Of a DNA stretch of 64,000 nucleotides, positions 33,890 to 44,206 are shown in pieces. Position 1 is the first letter of the stretch; every line of letters begins with the position of its first letter. A model generated the notes under the pieces. It did no database searches and was not told the DNA's origin. It saw only the letters and a list, made by a program, of their open reading frames with translations. The stretch comes from Ureibacillus yapensis (GTDB lineage Bacteria > Bacillota > Bacilli > Bacillales_A > Planococcaceae), in contig NZ_QWEI01000005.1 of NCBI RefSeq assembly GCF_003515775.1, positions 150,762 to 214,761 on the forward strand, read 5' to 3'. The position numbers and the translations under genes were made by a program.

Positions 33890-34429
33890 ATGTCTCGTGT
33901 AGGTAAAAAGCCAATCGAGGTTCCTGCTAACGTAACAGTTACTGTTGATGAAACTAACTTTGTTACAGTTAAAGGACCAAAAGGCGAATTAACTAATCAA
34001 TTCAACAATGACTTGAAAATCGAACAAGAAGGAAACATCATTACGATCGTTCGCCCTTCTGAATCCAAAGAACACCGTACGATCCACGGTACAACTCGTG
34101 CTTTATTAGCAAACATGGTAACTGGTGTTTCTGAAGGTTTCTCTCGTTCTCTAGAACTTATCGGTGTAGGTTACCGTGCGCAATTACAAGGCAAAAAACT
34201 TGTACTTAACGTTGGGTACTCTCATCCAGTAGAATTCACACCAGAAGAAGGTCTAGAAGTCGAAGTTCCTTCTAACACAAAAGTGATCGTTAAAGGTATT
34301 AACAAAGAACGCGTTGGTGCATTAGCATCTAACATTCGTGCTGTTCGCCCACCAGAGCCATACAAAGGCAAAGGTATTCGTTATGAAGGTGAATATGTAC
34401 GTCGCAAAGAAGGTAAAACAGGTAAATAA
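33890..34429 (+). CDS. rplF: 50S ribosomal protein L6
   Basis: A 179-residue L6 with two similar domains near the sarcin-ricin loop. Signature [20 protein letters not shown] at the C-terminal end. AATGGAGGTG upstream of ATG. Spc order is normal. Confidence 0.98.
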   Translation: MSRVGKKPIEVPANVTVTVDETNFVTVKGPKGELTNQFNNDLKIEQEGNIITIVRPSESKEHRTIHGTTRALLANMVTGVSEGFSRSLELIGVGYRAQLQGKKLVLNVGYSHPVEFTPEEGLEVEVPSNTKVIVKGINKERVGALASNIRAVRPPEPYKGKGIRYEGEYVRRKEGKTGK

Positions 34430-34460
34430 TGCTTTTCGCATTAGAAAGGAGTGACCTCTC

Positions 34461-34820
34461 GTGATTACGAAACAAGATAAAAATCAAGTTCGTAAAAAAC
34501 GTCATGCGCGTGTTCGTACGAAAATCGCGGGTACTGCTGAACGTCCACGTTTAAATGTATTCCGTTCAAACAAACACATCTATGCGCAACTTATTGACGA
34601 TGTTGCAGGCGTAACACTTGTTAGCGCATCTACTCAAGATAATGGTTTTGAGGGTGCAGGTAGCAATGTAGAAGCTGCAGCAAAAATCGGTGAAGCAATC
34701 GCTAAACGCGCTGCGGAAAAAAATATTACTGCTGTTGTATTTGACCGTGGTGGTTACTTATATCATGGACGTGTAAAAGCTTTAGCTGAAGCTGCACGTG
34801 AAAACGGCTTAGAATTTTAA
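34461..34820 (+). CDS. rplR: 50S ribosomal protein L18
   Basis: A 119-residue 5S rRNA-binding protein. Starts with GTG at 34461 after GAAAGGAGTG, giving [19 protein letters not shown]. The conserved core includes [18 protein letters not shown] and [16 protein letters not shown]. Confidence 0.97.
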   Translation: MITKQDKNQVRKKRHARVRTKIAGTAERPRLNVFRSNKHIYAQLIDDVAGVTLVSASTQDNGFEGAGSNVEAAAKIGEAIAKRAAEKNITAVVFDRGGYLYHGRVKALAEAARENGLEF

Positions 34821-34841
34821 TAAGAAGGAGGGACATACTTC

Positions 34842-35342
34842 ATGAGTCGCATTGACGCAAACAAACTTGAACTTGAAGAACGCGTAGTTACAATCAACCG
34901 CGTTGCTAAAGTTGTTAAAGGTGGTCGTCGCTTCCGCTTTACAGCACTTGTTGTTGTAGGTGATAAAAATGGCCATGTTGGATTCGGTACTGGTAAAGCT
35001 CAAGAGGTTCCAGACGCAATCCGCAAAGCTGTTGAAGACGCGAAGAAAAACTTAATCGAAGTACCACGTGTTGGTGGAACTACTCCACACGATGTTATTG
35101 GTCGCTTCGGAGCAGGTCAAATCTTAATCAAACCTGCAGCTCCTGGTACTGGAGTTATCGCTGGTGGTCCTGTACGTGCCGTACTTGAACTTGCTGGTAT
35201 TACTGATATTCTTTCAAAATCTCTAGGTTCTAACACACCAATTAACATGGTTCGCGCTACTGTTTCTGGATTAACTGAACTAAAACGCGTAGAGGACGTT
35301 GCAAAACTTCGCGGTAAATCAGTAGAAGAACTATTAGGTTAA
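34842..35342 (+). CDS. rpsE: 30S ribosomal protein S5
   Basis: A 166-residue fidelity protein. The N-terminal loop [18 protein letters not shown] carries positions where spectinomycin-resistance changes arise; it looks wild type. C-terminal core [19 protein letters not shown] follows. AAGGAGGG precedes the ATG. Confidence 0.98.
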   Translation: MSRIDANKLELEERVVTINRVAKVVKGGRRFRFTALVVVGDKNGHVGFGTGKAQEVPDAIRKAVEDAKKNLIEVPRVGGTTPHDVIGRFGAGQILIKPAAPGTGVIAGGPVRAVLELAGITDILSKSLGSNTPINMVRATVSGLTELKRVEDVAKLRGKSVEELLG

Positions 35343-35356
35343 GGGGGGAAATTATC

Positions 35357-35539
35357 ATGGCTAACAAATTAGAAATTACCCTTACTAAATCTTTAATCGG
35401 TGCAAAGCCTCAGCAACGTAAAATTGCGGAAGCTCTAGGTTTACGTAAAATGAACCAAACTGTAGAACAAGCTGACAACGCAGCTATTCGCGGTATGTTA
35501 GATAAAGTAGCTCACTTAGTTACTATTAAAGAAAACTAA
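35357..35539 (+). CDS. rpmD: 50S ribosomal protein L30
   Basis: A 60-residue small protein (ferredoxin-like fold) with [20 protein letters not shown] and the [13 protein letters not shown] segment. AAGGGGGGAAA precedes the ATG. Lies between rpsE and rplO as usual. Confidence 0.97.
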   Translation: MANKLEITLTKSLIGAKPQQRKIAEALGLRKMNQTVEQADNAAIRGMLDKVAHLVTIKEN

Positions 35540-35572
35540 TTTTCAAACATTGAACAAGGAGGTGCCACCCAT

Positions 35573-36013
35573 ATGAAACTTCATGAGTTAAAACCAGCAG
35601 AAGGATCACGTAAAGAACGTAACCGTGTTGGTCGTGGTATCGGTTCTGGTAACGGTAAAACTGCAGGTAAAGGTCATAAAGGTCAAAACGCTCGTTCTGG
35701 CGGCGGCGTTCGTCCTGGATTTGAGGGGGGTCAAAACCCACTATTCCGTCGTTTACCAAAACGCGGCTTTACGAACATCAACCGTAAAGAATATGCGATC
35801 GTTAACCTTGACGTATTAAACCGTTTCGAAGATGGTGCAGAAGTAACACCTGCATTATTGCTAGAAACTGGTATCGTGAGCAATGAAAAAGCTGGCATTA
35901 AAGTTCTGGGTAACGGAACTCTTAATAAAAAGCTTACTGTGAAAGCTCACAAATTCTCAGGCTCTGCTAAAGAAGCAATTGAGAATGCTGGCGGAACTAC
36001 TGAGGTGATTTAA
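35573..36013 (+). CDS. rplO: 50S ribosomal protein L15
   Basis: A 146-residue L15 with a long basic, Gly-rich N-terminal extension ([20 protein letters not shown]) that snakes into 23S rRNA. The stop shares a base with the secY start (TAATG), so secY translation is probably coupled to it. Confidence 0.98.
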   Translation: MKLHELKPAEGSRKERNRVGRGIGSGNGKTAGKGHKGQNARSGGGVRPGFEGGQNPLFRRLPKRGFTNINRKEYAIVNLDVLNRFEDGAEVTPALLLETGIVSNEKAGIKVLGNGTLNKKLTVKAHKFSGSAKEAIENAGGTTEVI

Positions 36014-37311
36014 TGTTTCAAACAATCTCAAACTTTATGCGCGTGCGAGATATTCGAAATAAAATCATCTTTACACTATTGATGTTGATCGTTTTCCGTA
36101 TCGGAACTTTCATTCCGGTACCGAACGTCGACTCGCAAGTATTGAAGGTTGCCGACGAATTTAATTTGATTGGTTTCCTTAATACTTTCGGCGGTGGTGC
36201 ATTGTCTAACTTCTCGATCTTTGCATTGGGGATTATGCCTTACATTACTGCCTCAATTATTGTTCAACTATTGCAAATGGATGTTGTTCCGAAGTTTGCT
36301 GAATGGGCAAAACAAGGTGATGTCGGCCGACGCAAATTGGCGCAATTCACTCGTTATTTAACAGTTGTTCTTGCTTTCATTCAAGCATTTGCAATGTCAT
36401 TTGGGTTCAACCAAATGTACGGTGGTACGTTAATTACTGATACAAGTGTATTATCCTACTTAACCATTGCAATTGTTTTAACGGCCGGTACCATGTTCCT
36501 ATTGTGGCTAGGTGAACAAATTACGGCTCACGGTGTTGGTAATGGTGTTTCAATCATTATCTTCGCAGGGATTGTGGCTGCAATTCCGACAACTGTGAAC
36601 CAAATCTATGCACAACAAATCGAGGATGCTGGAGATCAATTATTCATTCAAATTGCCATTCTAGTATTGCTTGTTTTAGTTATGCTTGCGATTGTTGTAG
36701 GGGTTATTTACATTCAACAAGCGTTGCGTAAAATTCCTATTCAATATGCAAAACGAGTTGCAGGAGGCCGTACGCCGCAAGCTGGTGGACAACAAACTCA
36801 TTTACCGTTAAAAGTGAATGCAGCTGGGGTTATTCCGGTAATCTTCGCTGTCGCGTTTATTGTCACTCCTCAAACGTTGGCTACGTTCTTCGGTCAAAAC
36901 CAGGTCACAACGTTCATCACCAACACGTTTGATTATACAAAACCGGTTGGGATGATCATCTATGTTGCATTGATTGTCGCGTTTACGTACTTCTATGCTT
37001 TCATTCAAGTGAATCCGGAAAACTTGGCCGACAACTTGAAAAAACAAGGTGCGTACATCCCAGGTATTCGCCCGGGCAATGATACGCAAAGTTACTTAAC
37101 AAGAGTTTTATATCGTTTAACATTGGTTGGTGCATTATTCCTAGTTGTGATTTCTGTATTGCCGATCCTCTTCATTAATTTCATGAACCTGCCTGCTTCG
37201 GCTCAAATTGGCGGTACTAGTGTTATCATCGTTGTCGGGGTTGCATTGGAAACTATGAAACAGCTGGAAGCGCAACTTGTAAAACGTCACTATAGAGGCT
37301 TTATGAAATAA
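36013..37311 (+). CDS. secY: Preprotein translocase subunit SecY
   Basis: The 432-residue channel subunit of the Sec translocon with ten predicted transmembrane helices. The plug and lateral-gate helices follow FRIGTFIPVPNVD. SecY signatures GIMPYITASIIVQLLQ and LADNLKKQGAYIPGIRPG are visible. It works with SecE (4315) and SecG (not in the window). It overlaps rplO by one base. Confidence 0.98.
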   Translation: MFQTISNFMRVRDIRNKIIFTLLMLIVFRIGTFIPVPNVDSQVLKVADEFNLIGFLNTFGGGALSNFSIFALGIMPYITASIIVQLLQMDVVPKFAEWAKQGDVGRRKLAQFTRYLTVVLAFIQAFAMSFGFNQMYGGTLITDTSVLSYLTIAIVLTAGTMFLLWLGEQITAHGVGNGVSIIIFAGIVAAIPTTVNQIYAQQIEDAGDQLFIQIAILVLLVLVMLAIVVGVIYIQQALRKIPIQYAKRVAGGRTPQAGGQQTHLPLKVNAAGVIPVIFAVAFIVTPQTLATFFGQNQVTTFITNTFDYTKPVGMIIYVALIVAFTYFYAFIQVNPENLADNLKKQGAYIPGIRPGNDTQSYLTRVLYRLTLVGALFLVVISVLPILFINFMNLPASAQIGGTSVIIVVGVALETMKQLEAQLVKRHYRGFMK

Positions 37312-37358
37312 ATGCAGGTTTTAGGAAACAAACATGTTTCCTAAGCCAGCAAGCTTAG

Positions 37359-38030
<672 letters not shown>

Positions 38031-38456
38031 TACCTGGGTATTGAATAGAAGGCATACTGCTTTTCGCTGGAGGCCTGCGGGTGCAACAAAATAATAAAAT
38101 TTTATTGAGAGTTGCAAAAGCATATTGTGCCCGGTACACATGAGACACAAATATGATAAAATCTATTTTGTGGTAAGTGTAATGGGTTTCGTGGAAGCAT
38201 CTGTGTAACGGGTATGAATCTCTCATCCAAGACATTCCGGGAAAACGTGAAAACGAATGAAATACATTCCTAAGCGAAGACTAGTCATTCCCTGGATTGT
38301 GTGAAGCGAAACCAGACGAGCGTCTTTCGAACATCTCTCATACAATCCAAGCATATGTTGGTGGAGTTGCTTCTAGTAAACAAAATCAGTTGCATAGATT
38401 CTCTTTATCATGTATGTTAGAGAATCGAAAACGCATATAGAAGGGAGACAGGGTTG
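38031..38456. other. Gene-free gap between adk and infA with folded RNA potential
   Basis: No open frame of note was found, and I see no remnant of methionine aminopeptidase (map) or of the small KOW-domain gene that B. subtilis has here. GGATTGTGTG (38294-38303) pairs with CATACAATCC (38339-38348), one G-U pair, and encloses AGACG/CGTCT (38314-38325). A TATGAT at about 38151 could be a -10 for infA but lacks a good -35. Confidence 0.6.
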
Positions 38457-38675
38457 ATGGCGAAAGACGATGTAATTGAAGTCGAAGGAACAGTTGTTGA
38501 GACTTTGCCAAACGCGATGTTTAAGGTAGAATTAGAAAATGGGCACACGGTGCTTGCACACGTATCTGGTAAGATTCGCATGCACTTTATCCGTATTTTA
38601 CCTGGAGATAAGGTTACTATTGAGTTATCTCCATACGATTTAACTCGCGGTCGTATCACATACCGTTTTAAATAA
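38457..38675 (+). CDS. infA: Translation initiation factor IF-1
   Basis: A 72-residue OB-fold factor that occupies the A site during initiation. Sequence begins [19 protein letters not shown], and the conserved [17 protein letters not shown] segment is intact. ATG 38457 was chosen over TTG 38454 because it gives the family start; GGGAGA lies upstream. It heads the alpha-operon half, after the map-less gap. Confidence 0.97.
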   Translation: MAKDDVIEVEGTVVETLPNAMFKVELENGHTVLAHVSGKIRMHFIRILPGDKVTIELSPYDLTRGRITYRFK

Positions 38676-38712
38676 TCTTTTGCACTCCGGACTATTAAGG
38701 AGGTTGGGTTAG

Positions 38713-38826
<114 letters not shown>

Positions 38827-38849
38827 TTAATAAGGAGGTGCACAAGTAA

Positions 38850-39215
38850 ATGGCACGTATTGCTGGAGTTGATATTCCTCGCGACAAACGCGTGGTAATT
38901 TCATTAACTTACATTTACGGAATTGGTAAAACTTCTTCTCAAAAAGTATTGGCTGCTGCTGGTGTTAACGAAAACACTCGCGTGCGCGATCTTACTGAAG
39001 ATGAGTTAAACAAAATCCGTGAACAATTAGATCAATATAAAGTGGAAGGTGACCTTCGCCGTGAAATTTCACTTAACATTAAACGCTTGATGGAAATCGG
39101 TTCTAACCGTGGTATCCGTCACCGTCGTGGTTTACCTGTTCGTGGTCAAAATACGAAAAACAATGCGCGTACGCGTAAAGGTCCTCGTAAAACTGTAGCG
39201 AACAAGAAAAAATAA
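38850..39215 (+). CDS. rpsM: 30S ribosomal protein S13
   Basis: A 121-residue head protein that contacts P-site tRNA through its basic C-tail ([19 protein letters not shown]). Signature [29 protein letters not shown] precedes the ATG. Confidence 0.98.
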   Translation: MARIAGVDIPRDKRVVISLTYIYGIGKTSSQKVLAAAGVNENTRVRDLTEDELNKIREQLDQYKVEGDLRREISLNIKRLMEIGSNRGIRHRRGLPVRGQNTKNNARTRKGPRKTVANKKK

Positions 39216-39240
39216 TAAGTAAAGGGGGTTCCTTCTTAAC

Positions 39241-39630
39241 ATGGCTCGTAAACAACAAACTCGTAAACGTCGTGTGAAAAAGAATATCGAAGCTGGTATT
39301 GCACACATTCGTTCTACATTCAACAATACAATCGTAACGATTACGGATATGCAAGGTAACGCAGTATCTTGGTCTAGTGCTGGTGCGCTTGGATTTAAAG
39401 GTTCACGTAAATCTACTCCTTATGCTGCTCAAATGGCTGCTGAAGCTGCTGCAAAAGCGTCCGTTGAACATGGTCTGAAGACGTTGGAAGTAACTGTTAA
39501 AGGTCCTGGTGCTGGTCGTGAAGCTGCTATTCGTGCACTTCAAGCTGCTGGTTTAGAAGTAACTGCAATCAAGGATGTTACTCCAGTTCCACATAACGGT
39601 TGCCGTCCGCCAAAACGTCGTCGTGTGTAA
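39241..39630 (+). CDS. rpsK: 30S ribosomal protein S11
   Basis: A 129-residue platform protein near the Shine-Dalgarno helix. Signature [19 protein letters not shown] and the C-terminal [23 protein letters not shown] upstream. Followed by 140 bases that contain a likely rpoA promoter. Confidence 0.98.
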   Translation: MARKQQTRKRRVKKNIEAGIAHIRSTFNNTIVTITDMQGNAVSWSSAGALGFKGSRKSTPYAAQMAAEAAAKASVEHGLKTLEVTVKGPGAGREAAIRALQAAGLEVTAIKDVTPVPHNGCRPPKRRRV

Positions 39631-39712
39631 TGGGTGCATCTCAAAGTAATTTGAGTTCATCATTGCTTGTACAAAACTAAATCTTGTGCAAATCTTATAA
39701 AGTCAACCTTTT

Positions 39713-39742
39713 TTGACTATTATGATGTTATGAACCTATACA
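39713..39742 (+). promoter_or_regulatory. Candidate internal promoter for rpoA-rplQ
   Basis: TTGACT (39713-39718), an 18-base spacer and TATACA (39737-39742), 28 bases before rpoA. The 140-base rpsK-rpoA gap is long for this superoperon. Confidence 0.5.
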
Positions 39743-39770
39743 TTCGATGTTTTGAAGGAGGGTAAATTGA

Positions 39771-40715
39771 ATGATCGAAATTGAAAAACCAAAGATTGAA
39801 ACTGTTGAGATCAGCGAAAATTCCAAATATGGCAAGTTTGTTGTAGAACCGCTTGAACGCGGGTATGGAAACACTTTGGGCAATTCTTTGCGTCGTATCC
39901 TTCTGTCTTCATTACCAGGAGCTGCTGTTACATCTATTCAAATTGATGGAGTGCTACACGAATTCTCGACTGTAGAAGGCGTTGAAGAAGATGTTGCTTC
40001 CATTATTTTGAACATCAAAAAGCTGGCACTGAAAATCTACTCTGACGAAGAGAAAGTCATCGAGATTGACGTGAAAGGTGATGGAACGGTTACAGCTGCT
40101 GATATCACTCATGACAGTGACGTTGAAATATTAAATCCTGATTTGTATATTGCAACAATCGCTAAAAATGGTCATTTACGCATGCGTATGTACGCTCGCC
40201 GTGGCCGTGGATATACTCCTGCTGATCAAAACAAACGTGAGGATCTTCCTATCGGCGTGATCCCGATCGACTCTATTTACACTCCAGTTTCACGCGTTAA
40301 TTTTCAAGTGGAAAACACTCGTGTTGGACAAAATTCTGATTTCGATAAATTGTCACTTGATGTGTGGACAGATGGCAGCATCGGTCCAAAAGAAGCGATT
40401 TCGCTTGGCGCGAAAATTTTAACTGAGCACCTTAATATCTTTGTAGGCTTAACGAATGAAGCACAAACTGCTGAAATCATGGTCGAAAAAGAAGAGGATC
40501 AAAAAGAAAAAGTTTTAGAGATGACGATTGAGGAACTCGATCTTTCTGTTCGTTCTTACAACTGTTTAAAACGCGCTGGTATCAACACGGTACTTGAACT
40601 TGCGAATAAATCAGAAGACGACATGATGAAAGTGCGCAATCTTGGTCGTAAGTCACTAGAAGAAGTTAAAGCGAAATTAGAAGAGCTTGGTTTAGGATTG
40701 CGTAAAGAAGACTAA
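39771..40715 (+). CDS. rpoA: DNA-directed RNA polymerase subunit alpha
   Basis: A 314-residue subunit whose N-terminal domain (residues 1-228) dimerises and nucleates the polymerase ([18 protein letters not shown]). A short acidic linker (EKEEDQKEK) leads to the C-terminal helix-hairpin-helix domain that binds UP elements and activators ([19 protein letters not shown] and [11 protein letters not shown]). Confidence 0.98.
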   Translation: MIEIEKPKIETVEISENSKYGKFVVEPLERGYGNTLGNSLRRILLSSLPGAAVTSIQIDGVLHEFSTVEGVEEDVASIILNIKKLALKIYSDEEKVIEIDVKGDGTVTAADITHDSDVEILNPDLYIATIAKNGHLRMRMYARRGRGYTPADQNKREDLPIGVIPIDSIYTPVSRVNFQVENTRVGQNSDFDKLSLDVWTDGSIGPKEAISLGAKILTEHLNIFVGLTNEAQTAEIMVEKEEDQKEKVLEMTIEELDLSVRSYNCLKRAGINTVLELANKSEDDMMKVRNLGRKSLEEVKAKLEELGLGLRKED

Positions 40716-40760
40716 ACAATACTTTTCTAAAGCAGTTTAGATATAAAGGAGGGAACATCC

Positions 40761-41141
40761 ATGGGTTACAGAAAACTTGGTCGTACAAGTTCTCAACGTA
40801 AAGCGTTATTGCGTGATTTGGCTACTGACTTAATCATCAACGAACGCATCGAAACAACTGAAGCACGTGCGAAAGAATTACGTTCTGTAGTTGAAAAAAT
40901 GATTACTTTAGGTAAGCGTGGAGATTTACATGCTCGTCGTCAAGCGGCTGCATTTATCCGTCGCGAAGTAGTAACAACTACTGATGAGGAAGGTAACGAA
41001 ACAACTTCATTTGCACTTCAAAAGTTATTTAATGATGTTGCACCGCGTTACACTGACCGTCAAGGCGGTTACACTCGCATCCTTAAAGTAGGACCTCGCC
41101 GTGGTGACGGTGCGCCTGTAGTAGTAATTGAATTAGTTTAA
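40761..41141 (+). CDS. rplQ: 50S ribosomal protein L17
   Basis: A 126-residue protein, [20 protein letters not shown] at the start and [27 protein letters not shown] end (here split for length). Carries the bacillar short insertion [13 protein letters not shown]. Last gene of the superoperon, closed by the terminator at 41167. Confidence 0.97.
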   Translation: MGYRKLGRTSSQRKALLRDLATDLIINERIETTEARAKELRSVVEKMITLGKRGDLHARRQAAAFIRREVVTTTDEEGNETTSFALQKLFNDVAPRYTDRQGGYTRILKVGPRRGDGAPVVVIELV

Positions 41142-41166
41142 TTACTAATTAATTCTTACTTGGGCA

Positions 41167-41211
41167 AGAGGGTGTCCGGTTCACCGGTTGAACCCGGGCC
41201 CCTCTATTTTT
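41167..41211 (+). terminator. Terminator of the S10-spc-alpha superoperon
   Basis: AGAGGG (41167-41172) pairs with CCCTCT (41200-41205), with inner CCGGTTC/GAACCCGG pairing, followed by ATTTTT. Confidence 0.85.
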
Positions 41212-41394
41212 ACACTGTTAAGAAAGGGTTGCCTTTTGAAAGCAGTGTATTTAAAGCATCGGTTTTCGCCTTCATGGCGGCAAATCGTGTTTTTCTAATC
41301 TTTATAAGGCACAGTGATGTGTCGATCAATGATTTATACGACAATAAAATGGCTTGAGCGTTATAATGAGCGGGTCACTTGTTGACGGCGTCTC
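41212..41394. other. Intergenic stretch without recognised gene
   Basis: Between the superoperon terminator and the R4-like element. A 65-codon open frame runs through the terminator from 41160 but has no ribosome-binding site or family resemblance, so I treat the stretch as non-coding. Confidence 0.5.
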
Positions 41395-41542
41395 GTCTAG
41401 CTCTCCGCACCTCATTCAACGAAACATGGAATTGAGCAGCCGTGTTTCTTGTACAAATGTAGAATTAAAGCGCATTTCTCTTGAATGAGGTGCGCGCTTT
41501 TTTATTTAATAACCTTATGAAAGCAAGGCGCCTGCGCTTTTC
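41395..41542 (+). repeat. Diverged relative of the dispersed repeat (R4) with a 13-bp stem
   Basis: It starts GTCTAGCTC and ends AGGCGCCTGCGCTTTT, close to the R1-R3 termini. Inside, GCACCTCATTCAA (41407-41419) pairs perfectly with TTGAATGAGGTGC (41481-41493) and is followed by GCGCTTTTTT, a terminator shape. GAAACA/TGTTTC (41421-41448) is nested. It may be a repeat copy with another hairpin inside, or a coincidence of two elements. Confidence 0.5.
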
Positions 41543-41558
41543 TTATATACATATACAA

Positions 41559-41615
41559 AAATAAAGTACGTTTCAATCTGCTATTTTTCGGATTTGTAAA
41601 CGTGCCTTATTTTTA
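41559..41615 (+). terminator. Terminator-like hairpin before ecfA1
   Basis: ATAAAGTACGTTT (41562-41574) pairs with AAACGTGCCTTAT (41599-41611) with one mismatch and one G-U pair, flanked by A- and T-rich tracts on both sides. Confidence 0.4.
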
Positions 41616-41700
41616 TATATGTCACTTTGCACCAAAGGGTAGAAATGATGCATAAAACAGTGTAATTTAGTTAGTAGAGCAAGGAGAGGAGCCAAGATTA

Positions 41701-42546
41701 GTGACCGAGATTTTATCGTTTCAAAACGTTAGTTTTTCATATACACCAGATCAGCCTGATGCGCGCAAAGCCGTCCAAGATGTATCCTTTTCAATCAATG
41801 AAGGAGAATGGATTGCGATGGTCGGCCATAACGGTTCTGGTAAATCCACGATGGTCAAGTTAGTAAGCGGACTGCTTTTCCCTCAAGAAGGCGAAGTCCG
41901 TGTGATGAGAGATGTTTTAACAGAAGAGAATTTATGGGACATTCGTTCAAATATCGGAATGGTATTCCAAAACCCTGATAACCAGTTTGTTGGGGCCACT
42001 GTACAAGACGATGTCGCGTTTTCATTGGAAAATAGCGGCGTGCCATATAAAGAAATGGTGGAACGGGTTCATTCGTCCCTTGTTCAAGTAAAAATGGACA
42101 AGTTTCTGAATCATGAACCACATCATCTATCAGGTGGACAAAAGCAACGGGTGGCTATTGCAGGAGCACTTGCTATGCGGCCGAAATTACTGATATTGGA
42201 TGAGGCGACTTCAATGCTTGACCCACAAGGGCGGGATGAAGTATTAAGAACCGTTCGTGCCTTAAGAGAAGAAATCGGGTTAACCGTGCTTTCAATCACG
42301 CATGATGTTGAAGAAGCGCTTTTTGCAGATCGGATACTATTCATGAATGATGGGAAAAAGTATGCGGAAGGAACTCCATCCGAAATTTTTGCCCTGGGCG
42401 ATAAACTGGAGGAGTTTGGATTGGAACTGCCTTTTGCTATGCGAATGACTAAGCTGTTCCAGGAAAAAGGCGTACCTCTTGCAGGACAACATATGACAGA
42501 AGATGAGTTGGTGAATGATTTATGGACATCAAGCTTCAGCAAGTAA
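41701..42546 (+). CDS. ecfA1: ECF transporter ATP-binding protein EcfA1
   Basis: A 281-residue ATPase of the energy-coupling factor module that powers vitamin-uptake S components. Walker A is GHNGSGKST, the Q-loop MVFQNPDNQFVGATV, the signature LSGGQKQR and Walker B LLILDEATSMLD. GTG start after AAGGAGAGGAG. It overlaps ecfA2 by 25 bases. The conserved ecfA1-ecfA2-ecfT-truA cluster follows the alpha operon as in Bacillus. S components are encoded elsewhere. Confidence 0.95.
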   Translation: MTEILSFQNVSFSYTPDQPDARKAVQDVSFSINEGEWIAMVGHNGSGKSTMVKLVSGLLFPQEGEVRVMRDVLTEENLWDIRSNIGMVFQNPDNQFVGATVQDDVAFSLENSGVPYKEMVERVHSSLVQVKMDKFLNHEPHHLSGGQKQRVAIAGALAMRPKLLILDEATSMLDPQGRDEVLRTVRALREEIGLTVLSITHDVEEALFADRILFMNDGKKYAEGTPSEIFALGDKLEEFGLELPFAMRMTKLFQEKGVPLAGQHMTEDELVNDLWTSSFSK

Positions 42547-43394
42547 GCTATGCTTATTCAATGGGCACACCCTTTGAAAAGTTTGCTTTATTTGATGTAG
42601 ATTTAACGATTCCTCATGGAACATATCAAGCAATCATAGGGCATACAGGTTCAGGGAAGTCAACAATTCTGCAGCACTTTAATGGCCTTCTGAAGCCATC
42701 TAAAGGCGAAGTACATATTGGAGAGCGTGTAATTGTTGCAGGTAAAAAGGCAAAAGAACTAAAGCCAATCCGCCAAAAAGTGGGCATTGTGTTTCAGTTT
42801 CCGGAGCATCAACTGTTTGAAGAAACAGTTTTAAAAGACATTATGTTCGGGCCGATGAATTTTGGCGTTTCTGAACAGGTGGCTGAGCAGCGGGCACGCG
42901 AATTAATCCAGCTTGTAGGTCTTCCAGACGATATTTTGAACAAATCACCCTTTGACTTATCAGGCGGACAAATGCGCCGTGTAGCGATTGCTGGGGTGCT
43001 TGCTATGGATCCGGAAGTGATTGTCCTGGATGAACCAACCGCAGGGCTTGATCCAAGGGGACAAAAAGAGATTATGGACATGTTCTATACTCTTCATAAA
43101 GAGCGTGGACTCACAACGATTCTCGTTACGCACAGCATGGAAGATGCAGCGAAATATGCTGATCGGATTGCCATTATGCATGAAGGGAAATGTGTTTTGA
43201 CCGGAACGCCCCGCGAAATTTTCTCGGATGCCAAAACGCTCGAGAAGTATCGATTGGAATTGCCCCATATTGTTCGATTCCAATCAAAGATTGAGGAACG
43301 CATGAGTAAACCATTGTCGAAAATTTGTTTAACAGAGGAAGAGCTGGCAGAAGAAGTGGCACGTTCTTTGCGAGAGGAGCGTGATGGACAATGA
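42522..43394 (+). CDS. ecfA2: ECF transporter ATP-binding protein EcfA2
   Basis: A 290-residue partner ATPase. Walker A GHTGSGKST, the Q-loop IVFQFPEHQLFEETV, signature LSGGQMRR and Walker B VIVLDEPTAGLDP. The two ATPases form a heterodimer under EcfT. Translation begins inside ecfA1 and its stop overlaps the ecfT start (ATGA), indicating tight coupling. Confidence 0.95.
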   Translation: MDIKLQQVSYAYSMGTPFEKFALFDVDLTIPHGTYQAIIGHTGSGKSTILQHFNGLLKPSKGEVHIGERVIVAGKKAKELKPIRQKVGIVFQFPEHQLFEETVLKDIMFGPMNFGVSEQVAEQRARELIQLVGLPDDILNKSPFDLSGGQMRRVAIAGVLAMDPEVIVLDEPTAGLDPRGQKEIMDMFYTLHKERGLTTILVTHSMEDAAKYADRIAIMHEGKCVLTGTPREIFSDAKTLEKYRLELPHIVRFQSKIEERMSKPLSKICLTEEELAEEVARSLREERDGQ

Positions 43395-44188
43395 TGGATA
43401 AAATGATTTTTGGCCGATACATTCCCGGGGACTCATTCGTTCATCTACTTGACCCACGCTCCAAGCTTATTTTCGTATTTGCTTTTATAGTAGTTGTATT
43501 TTTGGCGAACAATGCCATTACATATGGTTTATTATTGGCTTTTACATTGCTTGTCATTTTAACGTCCAGAATCCGTTTATACTTTTTAATTAATGGCCTG
43601 AAACCGATCATGATTCTATTGGTCTTTACGTTCTTAATCCACATTCTCTTTACGAGAGAAGGGGATGTTGTTTTAGACCTTGGTTTTCTGAAAGTGTATG
43701 AAGAGGGACTAAGGCAAGGGATCTTCATTTCCATCCGCTTTTTGGTGCTTGTGTTCATGACGTCCATTTTGACGTTGACCACTTCACCAATTTCGATAAC
43801 AGATGGAATTGAAGTATTGCTGAACCCGTTAAAAAAGGTGAAACTGCCTGTCCACGAGTTGGCTTTAATGATGTCCATCGCCCTTCGTTTTATTCCAACG
43901 CTAATGGACGAGACCGACAAAATCATGAAGGCACAGATGGCCCGGGGTTCCGACCTTAGCGCAGGTTCTTTAAAAGAACGTTTAAAAGCCGTTGTGCCCC
44001 TTCTTGTCCCGCTGTTTGTCAGTGCGTTTAAACGTGCCGAAGATTTGGCAACAGCCATGGAAGTACGTGGTTACCGAGGGGGAGAAGGGCGTACCCGCTA
44101 CCGTCAACTAAAATGGGATTGGCGCGATACACTAAGCCTTGTCGTGCTGGCGGCAATGACGGCATTGTTGGTATTTTATCGTAATTAG
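43391..44188 (+). CDS. ecfT: ECF transporter transmembrane protein EcfT
   Basis: A 265-residue scaffold membrane protein with about five to six transmembrane helices and two cytosolic coupling helices. The family Ala-Arg-Gly motif appears as AQMARGSDL and the second as AMEVRGYRGG. It links the EcfA1A2 ATPases to interchangeable substrate-binding S components. Two adjacent ATG codons (43391 and 43394) are possible starts. Confidence 0.95.
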   Translation: MMDKMIFGRYIPGDSFVHLLDPRSKLIFVFAFIVVVFLANNAITYGLLLAFTLLVILTSRIRLYFLINGLKPIMILLVFTFLIHILFTREGDVVLDLGFLKVYEEGLRQGIFISIRFLVLVFMTSILTLTTSPISITDGIEVLLNPLKKVKLPVHELALMMSIALRFIPTLMDETDKIMKAQMARGSDLSAGSLKERLKAVVPLLVPLFVSAFKRAEDLATAMEVRGYRGGEGRTRYRQLKWDWRDTLSLVVLAAMTALLVFYRN

Positions 44189-44206
44189 TAAGCGAGGTGA
44201 GGTCCA

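Noticed and set aside
38079..38145. Short frame beginning GTGCAACAAAATAAT in the adk-infA gap as a KOW-gene remnant
   Set aside because: Only about 20 codons and no KOW-like motif.
41160..41357. 65-codon open frame after rplQ
   Set aside because: It runs through the superoperon terminator, has no ribosome-binding site and looks random.
43441..44058. 205-codon open frame on the minus strand over ecfT
   Set aside because: A shadow of the ecfT membrane gene; rich in Lys/Ser/Thr as expected of an antisense reading of hydrophobic codons.
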